The notes under the pieces are model-generated. The model was not told where the DNA came from. It saw only the letters and a program-made list of their open reading frames with translations, and did not search any database. Below are positions 52,101 to 60,077 of a stretch of 60,795 bases of DNA, one piece after another. The DNA is taken from contig NZ_JAJSOK010000044.1 of the NCBI RefSeq assembly GCF_021283305.1, positions 1 through 60,795 on the forward strand. The letters run 5' to 3'. Positions within the stretch are counted from its first letter, which is position 1, and each line of letters opens with the position of its first letter. Both the position numbers and the translations under genes were made by a program. This DNA comes from Pseudonocardia kujensis (GTDB lineage Bacteria > Actinomycetota > Actinomycetes > Mycobacteriales > Pseudonocardiaceae).

Positions 52101-52484
52101 GCCGCCCTCGCGCAGCGACTCCGCGATCTCCTCGCAGAGGTCCTTCCACAGCCCGCCGGAGCGGGGCGCCGCGAGCGCGGACAGCGACAGCCGCCCGCCG
52201 CCCGGCATCGAGATGTGCACCGCGGACAGCCGCGCGCCGTCCTCCGGCTCGACGACGCTGCCCTGCGGCGGGATCGGCACCTGCACGGCGCCGAAGTCCA
52301 TCCGCGTGAGCGCGTCGGTCATCTCCGGGTCGAGCTTGGCGACGTCGAACGGGCCGAAGTCCGGCCCGTCGTAGTCGCTGTCGTACTCCTCGTCGAACTC
52401 ACCGTCGTAGTCGCCGTCGTACCCGGGATCCACCGAGTCGTCGGCCTCCAGGTCCTCGAGGTCCTCGCCGTAGCGGACGCTCAC
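49173..52484 (-). CDS. DUF3710 protein with a giant low-complexity extension
   Basis: 1103 codons from GTG 52484, which overlaps the dut stop as GTGA. The first about 45 residues are acidic (Asp/Glu/Tyr). Residues about 45-230 are the conserved DUF3710 domain: MDFGAVQVPIPPQGSV, LSALAAPRSGGLWKDLCEEI, YTGEWGRELRATT, ASSVFVGIDGERWMVYG, RGTIVVRGKSPYPP. In M. tuberculosis (Rv2696c) the protein is about 260 aa and stops soon after. Here about 850 more residues follow, dominated by Gly, Pro and Ala, with scattered SGW motifs. Near the end come hexapeptide repeats (FGAPNG type) and DPLDGG repeats. The domain is certain; the extension rests on an open frame only and is probably disordered. Confidence 0.85.
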   Translation of the reverse strand: MSVRYGEDLEDLEADDSVDPGYDGDYDGEFDEEYDSDYDGPDFGPFDVAKLDPEMTDALTRMDFGAVQVPIPPQGSVVEPEDGARLSAVHISMPGGGRLSLSALAAPRSGGLWKDLCEEIAESLREGGATVRSYTGEWGRELRATTQIASSVFVGIDGERWMVYGVAAGPEEQAERLDAEMRRMLRGTIVVRGKSPYPPRTVLPLTLPSAVDEAPDPDAEAPQPKATLTLRTRTVSPATEAEEPVASGSDPVAPPAPGGPAPIGQGGAPGGARPMAPAASAGAQGAPGAVAPGAPGGGAPGAPGGAGVTGAPQPGLPRGPRPGGPEFGGPAVGGPGSGRFGVPGGGSGGPATGGPGAGGPGSGGPGVGGPGFGGPAVGQPGGEPGFGGPSFGGPASDGQVFGGPTGRPASDGQVFGAPAGGADFGGPTGGGPAGGGPGFGGPAAGGRGGGAAAFGGPAAPAPFGPDPRGRASTPGIGGPAGGPGPFGDPSGRHGVPGGAETGGGFGPGGGFGAAGGPGPAVQQGGVPGAPGGAPATGWSGAYGPGTGSSFAPAGSPFPPADGVGHVPGEQGPQGPGPDPLLGGPAAPSTGAHAGPSGFPAGGPGAPAPSDAAGRGGPAGAGETRALPVVGRGGAGAEPWADRTVDPAPRATPHSGGWATAEYRPDWSDEEPAHRGPDSAQLRAGGGARHAEPQADRTSGARATGGRPADAPSGWADQQNGWSGAPGSARPGHDPQFPDAPRPARASEQPSGSWAGAGGQPGRVSEQPSGWAGGPQPAASAGGNPNPSATGWGAERQNGVAGGPPRAGGAGPRDGLYGAPQGGHTADGRPDGWTPTVHQPPGPGYETVDRDSGRLPQYGYTASGWSSQVGGREVTGFAGVRTGPGSPADVPTSLFDALMAESTDRAADHRPAPRNGNNPGNGHAVHGSANGHGGRNGWGGPNGEGPGGAPGHDAPGPGGRGAPNGHGSPDGRPAPHGFGAPHGFGAPNGFGAPNGFGAPNGYGAPNGYGPPNGHGSPNGFGGPNGHGSPNGYGAPEPGAVHGQGKPDPDERRHGHGPGARPALSFLNGSDPLSSGDPLDSGDPLDGGDPLDGGDPDRGRHRRPE
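49385..49580. repeat. 18-bp tandem repeats encoding FGAPNG-type hexapeptides
   Basis: Plus-strand units of the form GAAGCCGTTCGGAGCGCC recur about ten times with small changes. On the minus strand they encode GFGAPNG, GYGAPNG and GHGSPNG variants in the tail of the DUF3710 protein. Units are multiples of three bases, so copy number can change without frameshift. Confidence 0.75.
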
Positions 52485-52993
52485 GGTCCGTCCCCTCCTG
52501 CCAGCCGGTCGTGCCCGCCCGTCGAGCCGTGGCCGCCCGGTCCCCGGTCGGAGGCCGGGAGCTCGGACACCTCGACGAAGCGCGCGTACTCCACCTTCTG
52601 AACGACCAACTGGGCGATCCGGTCACCCCTGCGCAGCGAGATCTCCTCGCGAGGGTCGTGATTGATCAGACACACCTTGATCTCGCCGCGGTATCCGGCG
52701 TCGATCGTGCCCGGCGCGTTGACGACCGACAGCCCCGCGTGGGCGGCCAGCCCGGAGCGCGGGTGCACGAAGCCGGCATAGCCCACGGGCAGCGCGATCG
52801 CGACCCCCGTGCCGACGACGGCGCGCTCGCCGGGGGCGAGGACGAGGTCGGACGTGGTCGCGAGGTCCGCCCCCGCGTCGCCGGGTCGGGCGTACGCGGG
52901 CAGGGGCATCTCGGGGTCGAGGCGGGTCAGCAGCACGTCGACGAGCGGCGTGACCATCGGCTCGTGCGGGGGAGCATCGATCGGGCCGGGCAC
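52481..52993 (-). CDS. dut: deoxyuridine 5'-triphosphate nucleotidohydrolase (dUTPase)
   Basis: 170 aa from GTG 52993 (ATG 52957 is the alternative; TAACGT 8 bases before the GTG favours the longer form as a leaderless start). All five trimeric dUTPase motifs are present: PGDAGADLATT, HPRSGLAAHAGL, NAPGTIDAGYRGEIKVCLIN, RGDRIAQLVVQKV, and the C-terminal arm RGPGGHGSTG. It hydrolyses dUTP to dUMP, limiting uracil in DNA and feeding thymidylate synthesis. Extra residues follow motif 5. Its stop overlaps the DUF3710 start (GTGA), so translation is coupled. Divergent from DUF3093. Confidence 0.96.
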   Translation of the reverse strand: MPGPIDAPPHEPMVTPLVDVLLTRLDPEMPLPAYARPGDAGADLATTSDLVLAPGERAVVGTGVAIALPVGYAGFVHPRSGLAAHAGLSVVNAPGTIDAGYRGEIKVCLINHDPREEISLRRGDRIAQLVVQKVEYARFVEVSELPASDRGPGGHGSTGGHDRLAGGDGP

Positions 52994-53001
52994 GACGGGC
53001 G

Positions 53002-53011
53002 ACGTTACAGT
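53002..53011. promoter_or_regulatory. overlapping divergent -10 elements for dut and DUF3093
   Basis: Minus-strand TAACGT (53007-53002) ends 8 bases before GTG 52993. Plus-strand TACAGT (53006-53011) ends 8 bases before GTG 53020. The two hexamers share bases 53006-53007, so polymerase bound for one gene should exclude the other. Confidence 0.5.
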
Positions 53012-53019
53012 GGGTCGTC

Positions 53020-53508
53020 GTGAGCGAGCACCCGTCCAGCGCCGGTCCTGCGACGTCCGGCCGTCCTGGGTTCGACGAGCGGTTGAGTACGCCGCTCTGG
53101 TGGTTCCTGTTCGCCGGCGGCGTCGCCGTGCTGCTGGGCGCCGAGATCCACATGGGATATCCGGGGGTGCGCTCCTGGATCGGCTACGTCGTGCTGATCC
53201 CGCTGGCCCTGCTGGTGGTGTGGCGGCTCGGCAGCGTCCGGGTCCGGGTGACCGGGACCGAGCTGGTCGCCGGCGACGAGCGGATCGCCCTGGAGCACGT
53301 CGGCCGGACGCAGATCGTGTCCAAGGAGGACAAGCAGCAGGCGCTGGGCCCGGAGCTGGACCCGATCGCCCACGTCCTGCACCGGGGCTGGATCGGCCCG
53401 GTCGTGCGGATCGAGACGCGCGACCCGGCGAGCCCGGTGCCGTACTGGGTGGTCAGCAGCCGCCGCCCGGAGGAACTGGTGGCCGCGCTGAGCGCCGCCC
53501 GGGCCTGA
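53020..53508 (+). CDS. DUF3093 membrane protein
   Basis: 162 aa. Two membrane helices (LWWFLFAGGVAVLLGAEI and IGYVVLIPLALLVVWRL) lead to a soluble PH-like domain. Landmarks are VRVTGTELVAGDERIALEHV and GWIGPVVRIETRD, with YWVVSSRRPEELVAAL at the end. The counterpart is Rv2698, always beside dut. Function unknown. GTG 53020 without a leader is supported by the -10 spacing. Confidence 0.88.
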   Translation: MSEHPSSAGPATSGRPGFDERLSTPLWWFLFAGGVAVLLGAEIHMGYPGVRSWIGYVVLIPLALLVVWRLGSVRVRVTGTELVAGDERIALEHVGRTQIVSKEDKQQALGPELDPIAHVLHRGWIGPVVRIETRDPASPVPYWVVSSRRPEELVAALSAARA

Positions 53509-53530
53509 GCGGGCCCGAGAACGCCGAAAG

Positions 53531-53556
53531 GGGCGTCCCGGCAACCCGGGACGCCC
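53531..53556. terminator. bidirectional hairpin terminator
   Basis: GGGCGTCCCGG (53531-53541) pairs with CCGGGACGCCC (53546-53556) around CAAC. It lies between the convergent DUF3093 and DUF4193 genes. Confidence 0.8.
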
Positions 53557-53637
53557 TCGTCGGTCTCCGCGGCGGATCCGGGTGGATCCGCGTCATGTCG
53601 CTGTCGTGTCGCTCCGGTCGGGGCGGTGGCGCCGTCG

Positions 53638-53940
53638 TCAGGCCGCGCAGTCGCGGCAGATGAACAGGTTGCCGCGGGTCTCGGCCAGCCGGCTGCGGTG
53701 GTGCACCAGGAAGCAGCTGCCACAGGTGAACTCGTCCGCCTGCTTCGGCAGGACCTTGACCGTGAGCTCCTCGCCCGAGAGGTCCGCCCCCGGGAGCTCG
53801 AAGCTCTCCGCCGTGTCCGACTCGTCGACGTCGACCACGGACGACTGCGCCTCGTTCCGACGGGCCTTGAGCTCGTCGAGCGAGTCCTCCGCCATGTCGT
53901 CGGCCTCGTTGCGCCGCGGTGCGTCGTAGTCGGTAGCCAT
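53638..53940 (-). CDS. DUF4193 zinc-ribbon-like protein
   Basis: 100 aa from ATG 53940. The start MATDYDAPR and RNEADDMAEDSLDELKARR are invariant in the family. The C-terminus carries two CxxC pairs, CGSC and CRDC, in FTCGSCFLVHHRSRLA and LFICRDCAA, which probably bind zinc. An intervening acidic region (VDVDESDTAESFELPG) resembles regulators that touch RNA polymerase, but that is inference. The counterpart is Rv2699c, one of the most conserved actinobacterial orphan proteins. Confidence 0.92.
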   Translation of the reverse strand: MATDYDAPRRNEADDMAEDSLDELKARRNEAQSSVVDVDESDTAESFELPGADLSGEELTVKVLPKQADEFTCGSCFLVHHRSRLAETRGNLFICRDCAA

Positions 53941-54219
53941 CGTTCCCACCCTCAGTACTCTTCGTCTTCGGTCGTGCCGCTGCACAACGTTCCGGCCGCG
54001 GGCGTTTGTGCCCGACGTCGGAGTGACGCCGGTCTCACCCGTTTGCGGAAGAGCGCAGCCCGGTCGGGACCAGGGCGCGGACCCACCGGCTCGGCCCCGC
54101 GACCGGGCCCCGCGAAACGTCGTGGCTCCCCCGTCGGCGCGCAGAGGGTAGCCGAGCGGTCAAGCCCCCTGCACCGGGCCCACCCGTGTCGTCCGCCCGT
54201 CGCCGCCCCGCGGGGGCGT

Positions 54220-54273
54220 TAGGGTTCCGCCGTGCTGATCCGCGGGGTGTGTACGGCTGGGGTGGACGCGTGA
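54220..54273 (+). promoter_or_regulatory. possible leaderless 13-codon upstream ORF coupled to cei
   Basis: TAGGGT (54220-54225) ends 6 bases before GTG 54232. That GTG opens a 13-codon frame (VLIRGVCTAGVDA) whose TGA 54271-54273 overlaps the GTG 54270 of cei as GTGA. If the transcript starts at 54232, ribosomes would enter leaderless, translate the short peptide and pass to cei. An alternative is that cei itself starts at GTG 54249 in its own frame. Confidence 0.35.
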
Positions 54274-54911
54274 ACGCGGGGCTGCGTCCGTACCGGCGGC
54301 GCCGCACCCGGCCGGTCGCGATCACCGTCGCGGCCCTCGCCGTGGCGGCCCTCGTGACCTGGACGATCGTGTTCGTCAACTCCGCCGCGGAGTCCGGCCT
54401 CGCCGCCTGCAACACGCCGGCCCCGGGGTCGGCCGGCAGCGTGCTCGACTCCGACGCCCTGGCCGCGGCCGCCCCGACGCCGCCCGCGGAGGTCCGGGCG
54501 ACGGTCCTCAACGCCGGCGGCCAGCGCGGCCAGGCCAACCTCGTGGCCGCGCAGCTCGGCGACCTCGGGTTCGGCGAGGCCCGCCAGCCGGACAACGACC
54601 CGCTGTACCCGAACGGCGACCTCGAGTGTCACGGCCAGCTGCGGTTCGGGCAGTCCGGCGAGGGCGCCGCGGCCACCCTGCAGCTCGTCCTGCCCTGTCT
54701 CGAGCTGGTGCAGGACGAGCGCGGGGACGACACGGTCGACGTCGCCGTCGGCACCGGGTTCACCGACGTCAACCCCGTCCGCGCCGTCCGCGACGCCCTG
54801 GAGCAGCTGGGCGCCCCGGGTTCCGGCGAGACGGGCGAGGGCCAGCAGGTGGCCACGCCACAGCTCGACCCGCAGGTGCTGGCCGAGGCGCGCGCGGCCG
54901 CCCGCTGCTGA
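54270..54911 (+). CDS. cei: envelope integrity protein Cei (LytR C-terminal domain)
   Basis: About 213 aa; GTG 54270 is chosen, with GTG 54249 possible. A basic start (RPYRRRRTRPV) leads to one membrane helix AITVAALAVAALVTWTIVFV. The extracytoplasmic part is a LytR_C-type domain: VRATVLNAGGQRGQANLVAAQLGDLGF, DLECHGQLRFG with paired cysteines, and VDVAVGTGFTDV. The counterpart Rv2700 supports cell-envelope integrity and virulence in M. tuberculosis. Three or four Cys residues in the outer domain may form disulfides. Convergent with suhB. Confidence 0.88.
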   Translation: MNAGLRPYRRRRTRPVAITVAALAVAALVTWTIVFVNSAAESGLAACNTPAPGSAGSVLDSDALAAAAPTPPAEVRATVLNAGGQRGQANLVAAQLGDLGFGEARQPDNDPLYPNGDLECHGQLRFGQSGEGAAATLQLVLPCLELVQDERGDDTVDVAVGTGFTDVNPVRAVRDALEQLGAPGSGETGEGQQVATPQLDPQVLAEARAAARC

Positions 54912-54954
54912 CCGGCCCGGCCGGCGGCGGACCGTCGGCACTCGGAGATCCGGG

Positions 54955-55845
54955 TCAGACCCCGGCCGCACCCGCCTCGCGCAGGAGCTCCGCGAACGCC
55001 GCCGCCACCCCGGGCGCGGCGGCGATCGTCACGTCCTCCCCCAGCTCGGTGCCGTCCGTGCGGCGTCGTCCGGGCGCGGGTCGCACCCGGACGACGGCCC
55101 CCGCCTCCCGCGCGATCAGCGCCGCGGCCGCCCAGTCCCACCAGTGGATGCCGTGCTCGACGTAGGCGTCGAGCTGCCCCGCGGCCAGCCCGCACAGGTC
55201 GAGGGCCGCCGACCCGGTCCGCCGCAGGTCACGGACCCGTGGGAGCACCGCCGCCATCATCGCCGCCTGGCGCGCACGCCGGCCCGCGTCGTAGGAGAAG
55301 CCGCAGGCGACCAGCGCCTGGGAGAGCTCGGTCTCGGCGGTGACCCCCAGGGGCACGCCGTCGCAGGTGGCCCCCGCCCCGGCGGCCGCGCTCCACACGC
55401 GTCCCGACGCCGGCTCGACGACGGCCCCCGCCAGCGACACCCCGTCCCGCACCGCGGCGACCGACACGGCGTACCAGGGCATCCCGTAGAGGTAGTTCAC
55501 GGTGCCGTCGATGGGGTCGACGACCCAGCGGGCGGCCGCGGCGTCGCCCGCGGCCTCCTCGCCGTACACCGGCTCGCCGGGCCGCAGCCGCGCCAGCCGG
55601 TCGCGGACGAGCCGCTCCAGGGCCTGGTCCGACTCCGTGACGACGTCCGTGGGCGTGCTCTTCGTGCCGACCGCGCCGGTCTCCCGGGGTGCCGGCAGCG
55701 TGCGCAGGTGGGCCGCGGCCTCCCCCGCCACCTGCTCCGCGACACGCCGGAGCTCGGCGAGCTCGGCGGCGTCCGGAAGGGTGGTCGTGTCCGTGCCGGG
55801 TACCCCGGCCGTACCGGGAGGGCTGCTCGGGACCATGTCGCCCAT
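54955..55845 (-). CDS. suhB: inositol-1-monophosphatase family protein
   Basis: 296 aa. Metal and phosphate site: KSTPTDVVTESD, the Glu in GEEAAGD, and WVVDPIDGTVNYLYG (D-P-I-D-G-T). The second signature is HWWDWAAAALIAREAGA. The enzyme hydrolyses inositol 1-phosphate or a related sugar phosphate with Mg2+, feeding phosphatidylinositol and mycothiol synthesis in actinobacteria. ATG 55845 or ATG 55836 may be the start. The counterpart is Rv2701c; the ppgK gene that normally follows on the other strand is absent here. Confidence 0.93.
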   Translation of the reverse strand: MGDMVPSSPPGTAGVPGTDTTTLPDAAELAELRRVAEQVAGEAAAHLRTLPAPRETGAVGTKSTPTDVVTESDQALERLVRDRLARLRPGEPVYGEEAAGDAAAARWVVDPIDGTVNYLYGMPWYAVSVAAVRDGVSLAGAVVEPASGRVWSAAAGAGATCDGVPLGVTAETELSQALVACGFSYDAGRRARQAAMMAAVLPRVRDLRRTGSAALDLCGLAAGQLDAYVEHGIHWWDWAAAALIAREAGAVVRVRPAPGRRRTDGTELGEDVTIAAAPGVAAAFAELLREAGAAGV

Positions 55846-56160
55846 CCGACCACAGGCCGCAGGTCGGCGACGGTTTCGGTCCGGCCCGCCGGGTGCCGCC
55901 CGGCGCAGCGGGGCGTCCGTCCGGCCCGCCCGGGCCCTCTCTGAACCGATGCGGGTGCTCTGAAGAGGGCGCGACCGGCGAGCACCGGGCCGCAGCGCAG
56001 TTACAATGGCTCAGAACTTCACCCCCGGGACGCGCGCCGACCCCACGAGAAACGGCGGCGACCGGCGAGGCGAAGTCACTCGAAGCCAGCCGGACCGGAG
56101 CGCCCGTCGCGTTCTCGGCAGCTCCGGCGGACCGCAAGCGCACGCAGCGAGAGGGCCTAG
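55846..56160. promoter_or_regulatory. divergent suhB-sigA control region
   Basis: 315 bases without a supported gene. TACAAT at 56002-56007 is the best -10 for sigA and implies a leader of about 150 bases; no good -35 lies 16-18 bases ahead of it. An ATG directly after it (56009) opens a frame different from sigA and shows no conservation I recognise. Confidence 0.45.
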
Positions 56161-57534
<1,374 letters not shown>

Positions 57535-57549
57535 GCCCTTTCCGACGCG

Positions 57550-57576
57550 CGGCCCCGGGCTCTCCGCCCGGGGCCG
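57550..57576 (+). terminator. hairpin terminator of sigA
   Basis: CGGCCCCGGGC (57550-57560) pairs with GCCCGGGGCCG (57566-57576), 11 perfect pairs around TCTCC, 15 bases after the sigA stop. Confidence 0.8.
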
Positions 57577-57688
57577 TCGTCGTTCTCGGACCCGTTCCCG
57601 GACTGCTCCGTCCGGCGTACGGACGCACCTCCCGCGCCACACCACGTCCCCGGCTCTGACGACGGGCGTTAACGGCGCTGCCGGTCCA

Positions 57689-57720
57689 TACGTGCTCGGT
57701 CACGGACGATCGATCACGTA
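57689..57720 (+). promoter_or_regulatory. TACGTG/CACGTA inverted repeat upstream of the flavoprotein gene
   Basis: TACGTG (57689-57694) and CACGTA (57715-57720) lie just ahead of the GGAG ribosome binding site of the gene at 57733. GTTAACG at 57668-57675 is another small dyad. Binding by a local regulator is possible but unsupported. Confidence 0.25.
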
Positions 57721-57732
57721 CAGGAGCAGCGC

Positions 57733-59145
57733 ATGAGCCTCACCACGGACACCCCCGAGCTCGGCTCGCTGGTCACGGGCGCGGTGCTCGCGCCCGGCGA
57801 CCAGGGCTACGCCGACGCCGCCGCCGGCTACAACCTCGCGACCGAGCACCGCCCGGACTTCGTGGTCCGCGCCGCGGACGCGCAGGACGTGGTCGCGACC
57901 GTCGGGTACGCCCGCGCCACGGGCCGGCGGGTGGCCGTGCAGGCGACGGGGCACGGGGCCGCGGCCGCCGGGCCCGGGACGGTGCTGGTCGTGACCGCCG
58001 ACCTCGACACGCTCGCGGTCGACCCCGCGGCCCGGACCGCCACGCTCGGTGCCGGGGTGCGCTGGCAGCAGGTCCTCGACGCCGCGGCCCCGCACGGCCT
58101 CGGCGGGCTGTGCGGCTCCTCGCCGGGCGCCGGTGTCGTCGGCTACACCCTCGGCGGCGGCCTGAGCCCGATCGGCCGGACCTTCGGCTGGGCGGCGGAC
58201 AACGTCCGGTCGATCGACGTCGTCACGCCCGACGGCGTGCTGCGCACCGTCGACGCCGACCACGGTCCCGACCTGTTCTGGGCCCTGCGCGGCGGCGGCG
58301 CGGCGTTCGGGATCGTCACCGCGATGACCATCGACCTCGTGGAGGTGCCCGCGCTCTACGCGGGCGGGATCTTCGTCGACGCCACGACCGCCGACGTCCC
58401 CGCCCTCCTGCGCACCTGGCGGGACTGGGCGGAGACACTGCCCGGGACGGCCGGTCCCTCCGTCGCCCGGCTGAACCTCCCGGACCTGCCGATGGTGCCG
58501 GAGCCGTTGCGCGGCAAGGCCGTGTTGCACGTCCGGTTCGCGTTCGTCGGCGACGCCGCCGAGGGTGAGCGGCTGCTCGCGCCCCTGCGCGCCGCGCTGC
58601 CCGAGCCCCTGCTCGACGCGGTCGGCCCGCTGCCGGTCCCCGCGTTCGCCGCCATCCACGCCGACCCGGTCGACCCGATGCCGTTCGTCGACCGCGGGGT
58701 CCTGCTCGCGGAGCTGCCCGACGCGGCGCTCGACGCGTTCGCGGAGATCACCGCGCCCGCCGCCGGCCTGCCGTTCGTGCTCAGCGAGATCCGGCTGTTG
58801 GGTGCGGCCTTCGCCCGGCCGCCGGCGGTGCCCAACGCGGTCGCCGGCCGGACCGCGGCGTACTTCCTGGACTCCGTCGGGATGCTGGTCCCGCCGGTCG
58901 CCGAGCACGTGCCCGGCGCCCTCGCCGCGATCGTCGAGCGGCTGCTGCCCTGGTCGACCGGCGGCACGACCACGAACATCGCGGGCGGCGTCGACCCGGA
59001 GGCGGTCGAGCGGTTGCGGACCGGGTTCGGCCCGGAGACCGTCGCCCGGCTCGACGCGCTGCGCGCCGAGGTCGACCCGGAGGGCCTGCTCGACCCGGCC
59101 GCCCGCTGGACCAGCCCGCCGCTGTCGCCCGCCCAGGGCGTCTGA
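57733..59145 (+). CDS. FAD-linked oxidoreductase (PCMH-type, berberine-bridge-like)
   Basis: 470 aa. The FAD-binding PCMH domain has RPDFVVRAADAQDVVATVGYA and AVQATGHGAA; the His in TGHG is at the position used for covalent FAD in this family. LGGLCGSSPGAGVVGYTLGGG provides the pyrophosphate loop, though the second attachment Cys cannot be assigned with confidence. DLFWALRGGGAAFGIVTAM is highly typical. The C-terminal BBE segment (VDPEGLLDPAARW) closes the fold. Such enzymes oxidise alcohols, sugars or alkaloid-like compounds with O2. The next gene begins on the last base of its stop codon (TGATG), indicating coupling with a methyltransferase. Confidence 0.9.
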   Translation: MSLTTDTPELGSLVTGAVLAPGDQGYADAAAGYNLATEHRPDFVVRAADAQDVVATVGYARATGRRVAVQATGHGAAAAGPGTVLVVTADLDTLAVDPAARTATLGAGVRWQQVLDAAAPHGLGGLCGSSPGAGVVGYTLGGGLSPIGRTFGWAADNVRSIDVVTPDGVLRTVDADHGPDLFWALRGGGAAFGIVTAMTIDLVEVPALYAGGIFVDATTADVPALLRTWRDWAETLPGTAGPSVARLNLPDLPMVPEPLRGKAVLHVRFAFVGDAAEGERLLAPLRAALPEPLLDAVGPLPVPAFAAIHADPVDPMPFVDRGVLLAELPDAALDAFAEITAPAAGLPFVLSEIRLLGAAFARPPAVPNAVAGRTAAYFLDSVGMLVPPVAEHVPGALAAIVERLLPWSTGGTTTNIAGGVDPEAVERLRTGFGPETVARLDALRAEVDPEGLLDPAARWTSPPLSPAQGV

Positions 59146-60008
59146 TGGCCGACGGCCCGGGGACGGCCGCGTCGAACGCCGAGCAGCGGGCGCAGTGGAG
59201 CGGGGAGCTGGGGTTGCTGTGGGCCGCCCGGGCCGCGCAGTTCGAGGCGTCCGCCGCCGGCTACGACGCGGCCCTGCTCGAGGCCGCCGCGCTCGGGCCG
59301 GGCCTGTACGTGCTCGACGTCGGGTGCGGGACCGGCTCGGTCACCCGCAAGGCGGCCGCCGCGGTCGCCCCCGGCGGCACGGTGACCGGGGTCGACATCT
59401 CGACGCCGATGCTGCAGGTCGCCCGGGACCGCAGCGCCGAGCTGGCCGGGGTCACCTTCCTCGAGGTCGACGCCCAGGTCCACGACTTCGCCGGCCGCTA
59501 CGACCGGGTGGTCAGCCGCGCCGGCGTGATGTTCTTCGGCGACCCGCCGGTGGCCTTCGCGAACCTGGTGCGCGCGCTGCGGCCGGGCGGCCGGGTGGCG
59601 TTCCTCGTGTGGCGGTCGCTGGCGGAGAACGCCTGGTTGTCCGACCTCCTGCGGGCCGTGCTCGGGCGCCCGCCCCCGGCGCCGCCGCCCGGGCCGGGCG
59701 CGTTCGCCCTCGCCGACCCGCAGGAGGCCCGGGCACTGCTGGAGGGGGCCGGGCTCGCCGAGGTCGGCGTGCAGCCGTGCGCGGCGCCCGTGGTGCTGGG
59801 CCGCGACGTCGAGGAGGCGTTCGGGCTGGTGCGCCGGATGCTGGCCGGGACGCTCGACGGGCTCGGGCCCGGCGCGCAGGAACGGGCGGTCGCGAACCTG
59901 CGGGCGGTCCTGACCGGGGGGTCCGGGCCCGACGGCGTCGCCCTGGCCTCGGCCGCCTGGCTGCTGACCGGGCGCCGGTCCGGACCGGTGGCGGCGCCGA
60001 GCCCGTGA
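59145..60008 (+). CDS. class I SAM-dependent methyltransferase
   Basis: 287 aa. Motif I LYVLDVGCGTGSVTRKAAAA, acidic ribose contact in VTGVDISTPMLQVARDR, motif II DRVVSRAGVMFFGDPPVAF and motif III ALRPGGRVAFLVW. A Pro-rich loop (PPPAPPPGPG) lies between motif III and the C-terminal cap. The acceptor is unknown; tight coupling to the flavoprotein suggests they act on the same compound. Confidence 0.87.
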   Translation: MADGPGTAASNAEQRAQWSGELGLLWAARAAQFEASAAGYDAALLEAAALGPGLYVLDVGCGTGSVTRKAAAAVAPGGTVTGVDISTPMLQVARDRSAELAGVTFLEVDAQVHDFAGRYDRVVSRAGVMFFGDPPVAFANLVRALRPGGRVAFLVWRSLAENAWLSDLLRAVLGRPPPAPPPGPGAFALADPQEARALLEGAGLAEVGVQPCAAPVVLGRDVEEAFGLVRRMLAGTLDGLGPGAQERAVANLRAVLTGGSGPDGVALASAAWLLTGRRSGPVAAPSP

Positions 60009-60077
60009 CCGGGCGCTCCGGGCACCGACCCCGAGCAGCGGCTTCCCGGCGCGTCGCGCCCGCGCTTCACTGGCCGG

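Noticed and set aside
49092..52601. 1169-codon plus-strand frame opposite DUF3710
   Set aside because: Its product is an Arg/Gly/Pro mixture caused by the GC-rich repeats. The minus strand has the conserved DUF3710 domain and GTGA coupling with dut.
54035..54971. Minus-strand frames opposite cei
   Set aside because: They are shadows of cei with no conserved domain; the plus-strand frame has the membrane helix and LytR_C domain.
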